A DNA stretch of 64,000 nucleotides from Nocardiopsis alborubida (lineage in GTDB: Bacteria > Actinomycetota > Actinomycetes > Streptosporangiales > Streptosporangiaceae): NCBI RefSeq assembly GCF_012396365.1, contig NZ_JAAXPG010000008.1, forward strand, positions 157,108-221,107. The letters run 5' to 3'. Shown piece by piece: positions 62,559 to 64,000 of this stretch (its first letter is position 1; the number at the start of each line of letters is the position of its first letter). A model generated the notes under the pieces. It was not told the DNA's origin. It saw only the letters and a list, made by a program, of their open reading frames with translations, and ran no database searches. The position numbers and the translations under genes are program-made.

Positions 62559-62882
62559 CGCACACCTCCCGGAAATACCCAAAGCATCCAACTTGTTACT
62601 ATGGGTTATACTCACCTCCATTGGCAATAACCAGACGAAACGCCGGAATCGGACACATGGCACTTCGGAAGACCAAAAGCACCCAGAAGCCCTCAGAGTG
62701 ACGGGCACCCCGTCTTCCGCGCCCGACACCGCGAAGTTGAACGAGATGGCACCAACCCGCGCCCGGGGCTGGACAGAACACCCGTCGAGTGAGTAAGAAA
62801 GCCCGCAGGACGTTGCCCCAAGGCACAACGCCCACCGGCACAGCGGCCCCGTCCGCAGCCCCACCCCATCGGAGGACACCTC
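62559..62882. promoter_or_regulatory. Divergent intergenic region, LVIVD copy 3 / DUF305 gene
   Basis: 324 nt without a gene. The part at 62585-62660 is AT-rich and includes TTGCCA and TATAAC on the minus strand, probably the LVIVD promoter. I see no clear promoter for the DUF305 gene, whose ribosome site is GGAGGA at about 62870. Confidence 0.45.
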
Positions 62883-63596
62883 GTGCGTCGCCTGGTACTC
62901 GCGGCCGGAACCGCTCTCGCCCTGCTCGGAGCCTCAGCCTGTACGGGTGACGGGGACGGACAGGAGCAGGAGTCCGCCAACGTCATCGCCCCCGGCGCGC
63001 CCGGGGAGTCCTCCTCCCCGGCCACCGCCGACCAGATCGCCGCCCTCGCCGAGGAACAGGGCCACAACGAGGCCGACGTCACCTACCTGGTGATGATGAT
63101 CGAGCACCACTCTCAGGCCCTGGAGATGACCGACCTGGTCCCCGAGCGCCACGAGCGCGAGGACATCGAACTCATCGCCGACCGCATCGCCGACGCCCAG
63201 GGCCCGGAGATCACCGCGATGGAGAGCTGGCTGGAGGAGAACATCTTCGGCCCGGCCAGGGAGAACCCGGCGCACCAGAACTTCTGCGGGTTGGAGGGGG
63301 ACGGCACCCATCACGACGAGAGCGGTGACGTGCCCACGTGCGAACTGGAGGTCGACCACGGCGACATGCCGGGCATGGCCACCGAGGAGGAGCTGGAGCA
63401 GCTGGCGGCGGCCGAGGGCGACGAGTTCGACCGCCTCTTCGTGGAACTGATGACCACCCACCACGAGGGCGCGGTCACCATGGCCGAGGACGTGCTGTCC
63501 GAGGGCAAGGACCAGACGGTGATGCGCATGGCCAACGACGTGATCGCCGAGCAGAAGGCCGACATCGCGCGTATGGAGCAGGCGCTGGAGGGCTAG
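62883..63596 (+). CDS. DUF305 lipoprotein (ferritin-like four-helix fold)
   Basis: 237 aa. Lipobox G-A-S-A-C-T, then two DUF305 halves: M-M-I-E-H-H-S-Q-A-L-E-M and M-T-T-H-H-E-G-A-V-T-M-A. The His-His and Met-rich positions are the family's presumed metal site. The loop between the halves has two Cys and an H-H-D/D-H-G-D-M cluster. DUF305 proteins are often tied to copper or other metal handling. Its position beside three secreted LVIVD genes suggests a shared extracytoplasmic role. Confidence 0.9.
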   Translation: MRRLVLAAGTALALLGASACTGDGDGQEQESANVIAPGAPGESSSPATADQIAALAEEQGHNEADVTYLVMMIEHHSQALEMTDLVPERHEREDIELIADRIADAQGPEITAMESWLEENIFGPARENPAHQNFCGLEGDGTHHDESGDVPTCELEVDHGDMPGMATEEELEQLAAAEGDEFDRLFVELMTTHHEGAVTMAEDVLSEGKDQTVMRMANDVIAEQKADIARMEQALEG

Positions 63597-63645
63597 GCCC
63601 GGCGGGCCCGCGCACCCCCGCCCCCCGCGGAGGGCGGACAGTGGC

Positions 63646-63701
63646 CCCGGGTACACGCGAGGGGGCGCCCCGGTCGGGGCGCCCCCTCGCGTGTACCCGG
63701 G
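63646..63701. terminator. Terminator with 26-bp perfect stem
   Basis: Arms 63646-63671 and 63676-63701 are fully complementary around GGTC. It lies between the convergent DUF305 and clpX genes and can serve both. Confidence 0.85.
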
Positions 63702-63830
63702 CCTCGTCGTCCGTACGGGCGAACCGCCGGAGCACGGGGCCGGGCCCCGGCAAGGCACCGCCGGACCCGTCGTACGCGCGGAGGACTCGTCTGCGCGGAG
63801 CTTCGTCTGGCGGGGATCCGGGGGATGCTG

Positions 63831-64000
63831 CTAGGCGGACTTCTCCTGGCGGGTCCGGCGCAGCTGGGCCCGCGGGACGATGGTGGGGTTGACGTTGTCG
63901 ATCACGGTCTCCCGCGTAATGATCACCTGACCCACATCCTCACGACTGGGCACCTCATACATCACCGACAACAACACCTCCTCAATAATCGCCCGCAACC
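63831..64000 (-). CDS. clpX: ClpX, C-terminal end (partial)
   Basis: 56 codons at the window edge, stop TAG at 63831-63833. The peptide [19 protein letters not shown] and V-N-P-T-I-V-P-R matches the C-terminal domain of ClpX, the unfoldase of ClpXP. The upstream half has many T-ending codons, unlike the downstream half. Confidence 0.92.
   Translation of the reverse strand, partial: LRAIIEEVLLSVMYEVPSREDVGQVIITRETVIDNVNPTIVPRAQLRRTRQEKSA

Noticed and set aside
57770..63830. Remnant of valS in the folC-clpX interval
   Set aside because: No frame in the interval shows tRNA synthetase motifs such as HIGH or KMSKS; all coding space is explained by other genes.

Overview
The window is very GC-rich with strong G/C third-position bias, as in a high-GC actinomycete. 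Gene content and order match the conserved actinobacterial block that runs clpX - folC - DUF4233 gene - ndk - mreBCD/mrdA/rodA - rne - rplU - rpmA - obg - proB - proA - nadD - rsfS - phosphatase. A tmsA/tmsB pair for 10-methyl-branched fatty acids is also present. My best inference is Nocardiopsis or another Nocardiopsaceae/Streptosporangiales member; no rRNA is present to confirm this.

Left part (1-16 kb, mixed accessory and housekeeping): the tail of an acyl-CoA synthetase; a sugar ABC importer (binding protein and two permeases, no ATPase); the tmsA-tmsB pair; glutamate racemase; several hypothetical genes; a DinG-type helicase; an ArsR/SRPBCC pair with a clear palindromic operator; and an SDR gene preceded by two identical palindromes.

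Middle (16-29 kb): two tRNA-Ala(GGC) genes, a solitary GroES-like gene, a TetR regulator divergent from an ABC exporter, an FMN-dependent 2-hydroxy-acid oxidase/monooxygenase, an HxlR/SnoaL-like pair, and a probable alpha-glucoside locus. That locus has a binding protein and two permeases on the minus strand, divergent from a LacI regulator and a GH13 alpha-glucosidase, with matching operator-like sites at both promoters. A third identical tRNA-Ala(GGC) closes it.

Core block (29-57 kb): phosphatase, rsfS and nadD; an M48 peptidase; two alpha/beta hydrolases; a secreted repeat-rich protein; proA, a PemK/MazF-like protein and proB; obg-rpmA-rplU-rne; the paired TIGR03936/TIGR03960 genes; the cell-elongation operon mreB-mreC-mreD-mrdA-rodA; ndk; a DUF4233 gene; and folC with a divergent FolC-like paralogue facing away from it.

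Right end (58-64 kb): three tandem secreted LVIVD-repeat (beta-propeller-like) genes with mosaic near-identity and a DUF305 lipoprotein. They occupy the folC-clpX interval, where valS lies in Streptomyces and Mycobacterium. This cluster is the most distinctive accessory block. The window ends in the C-terminus of clpX.

Other themes are several leaderless-type starts (a -10 hexamer 6-7 nt before the start codon) and unusually long perfect hairpins at convergent gene ends. A family of structured GC-rich repeats lies beside the three tRNA-Ala genes.
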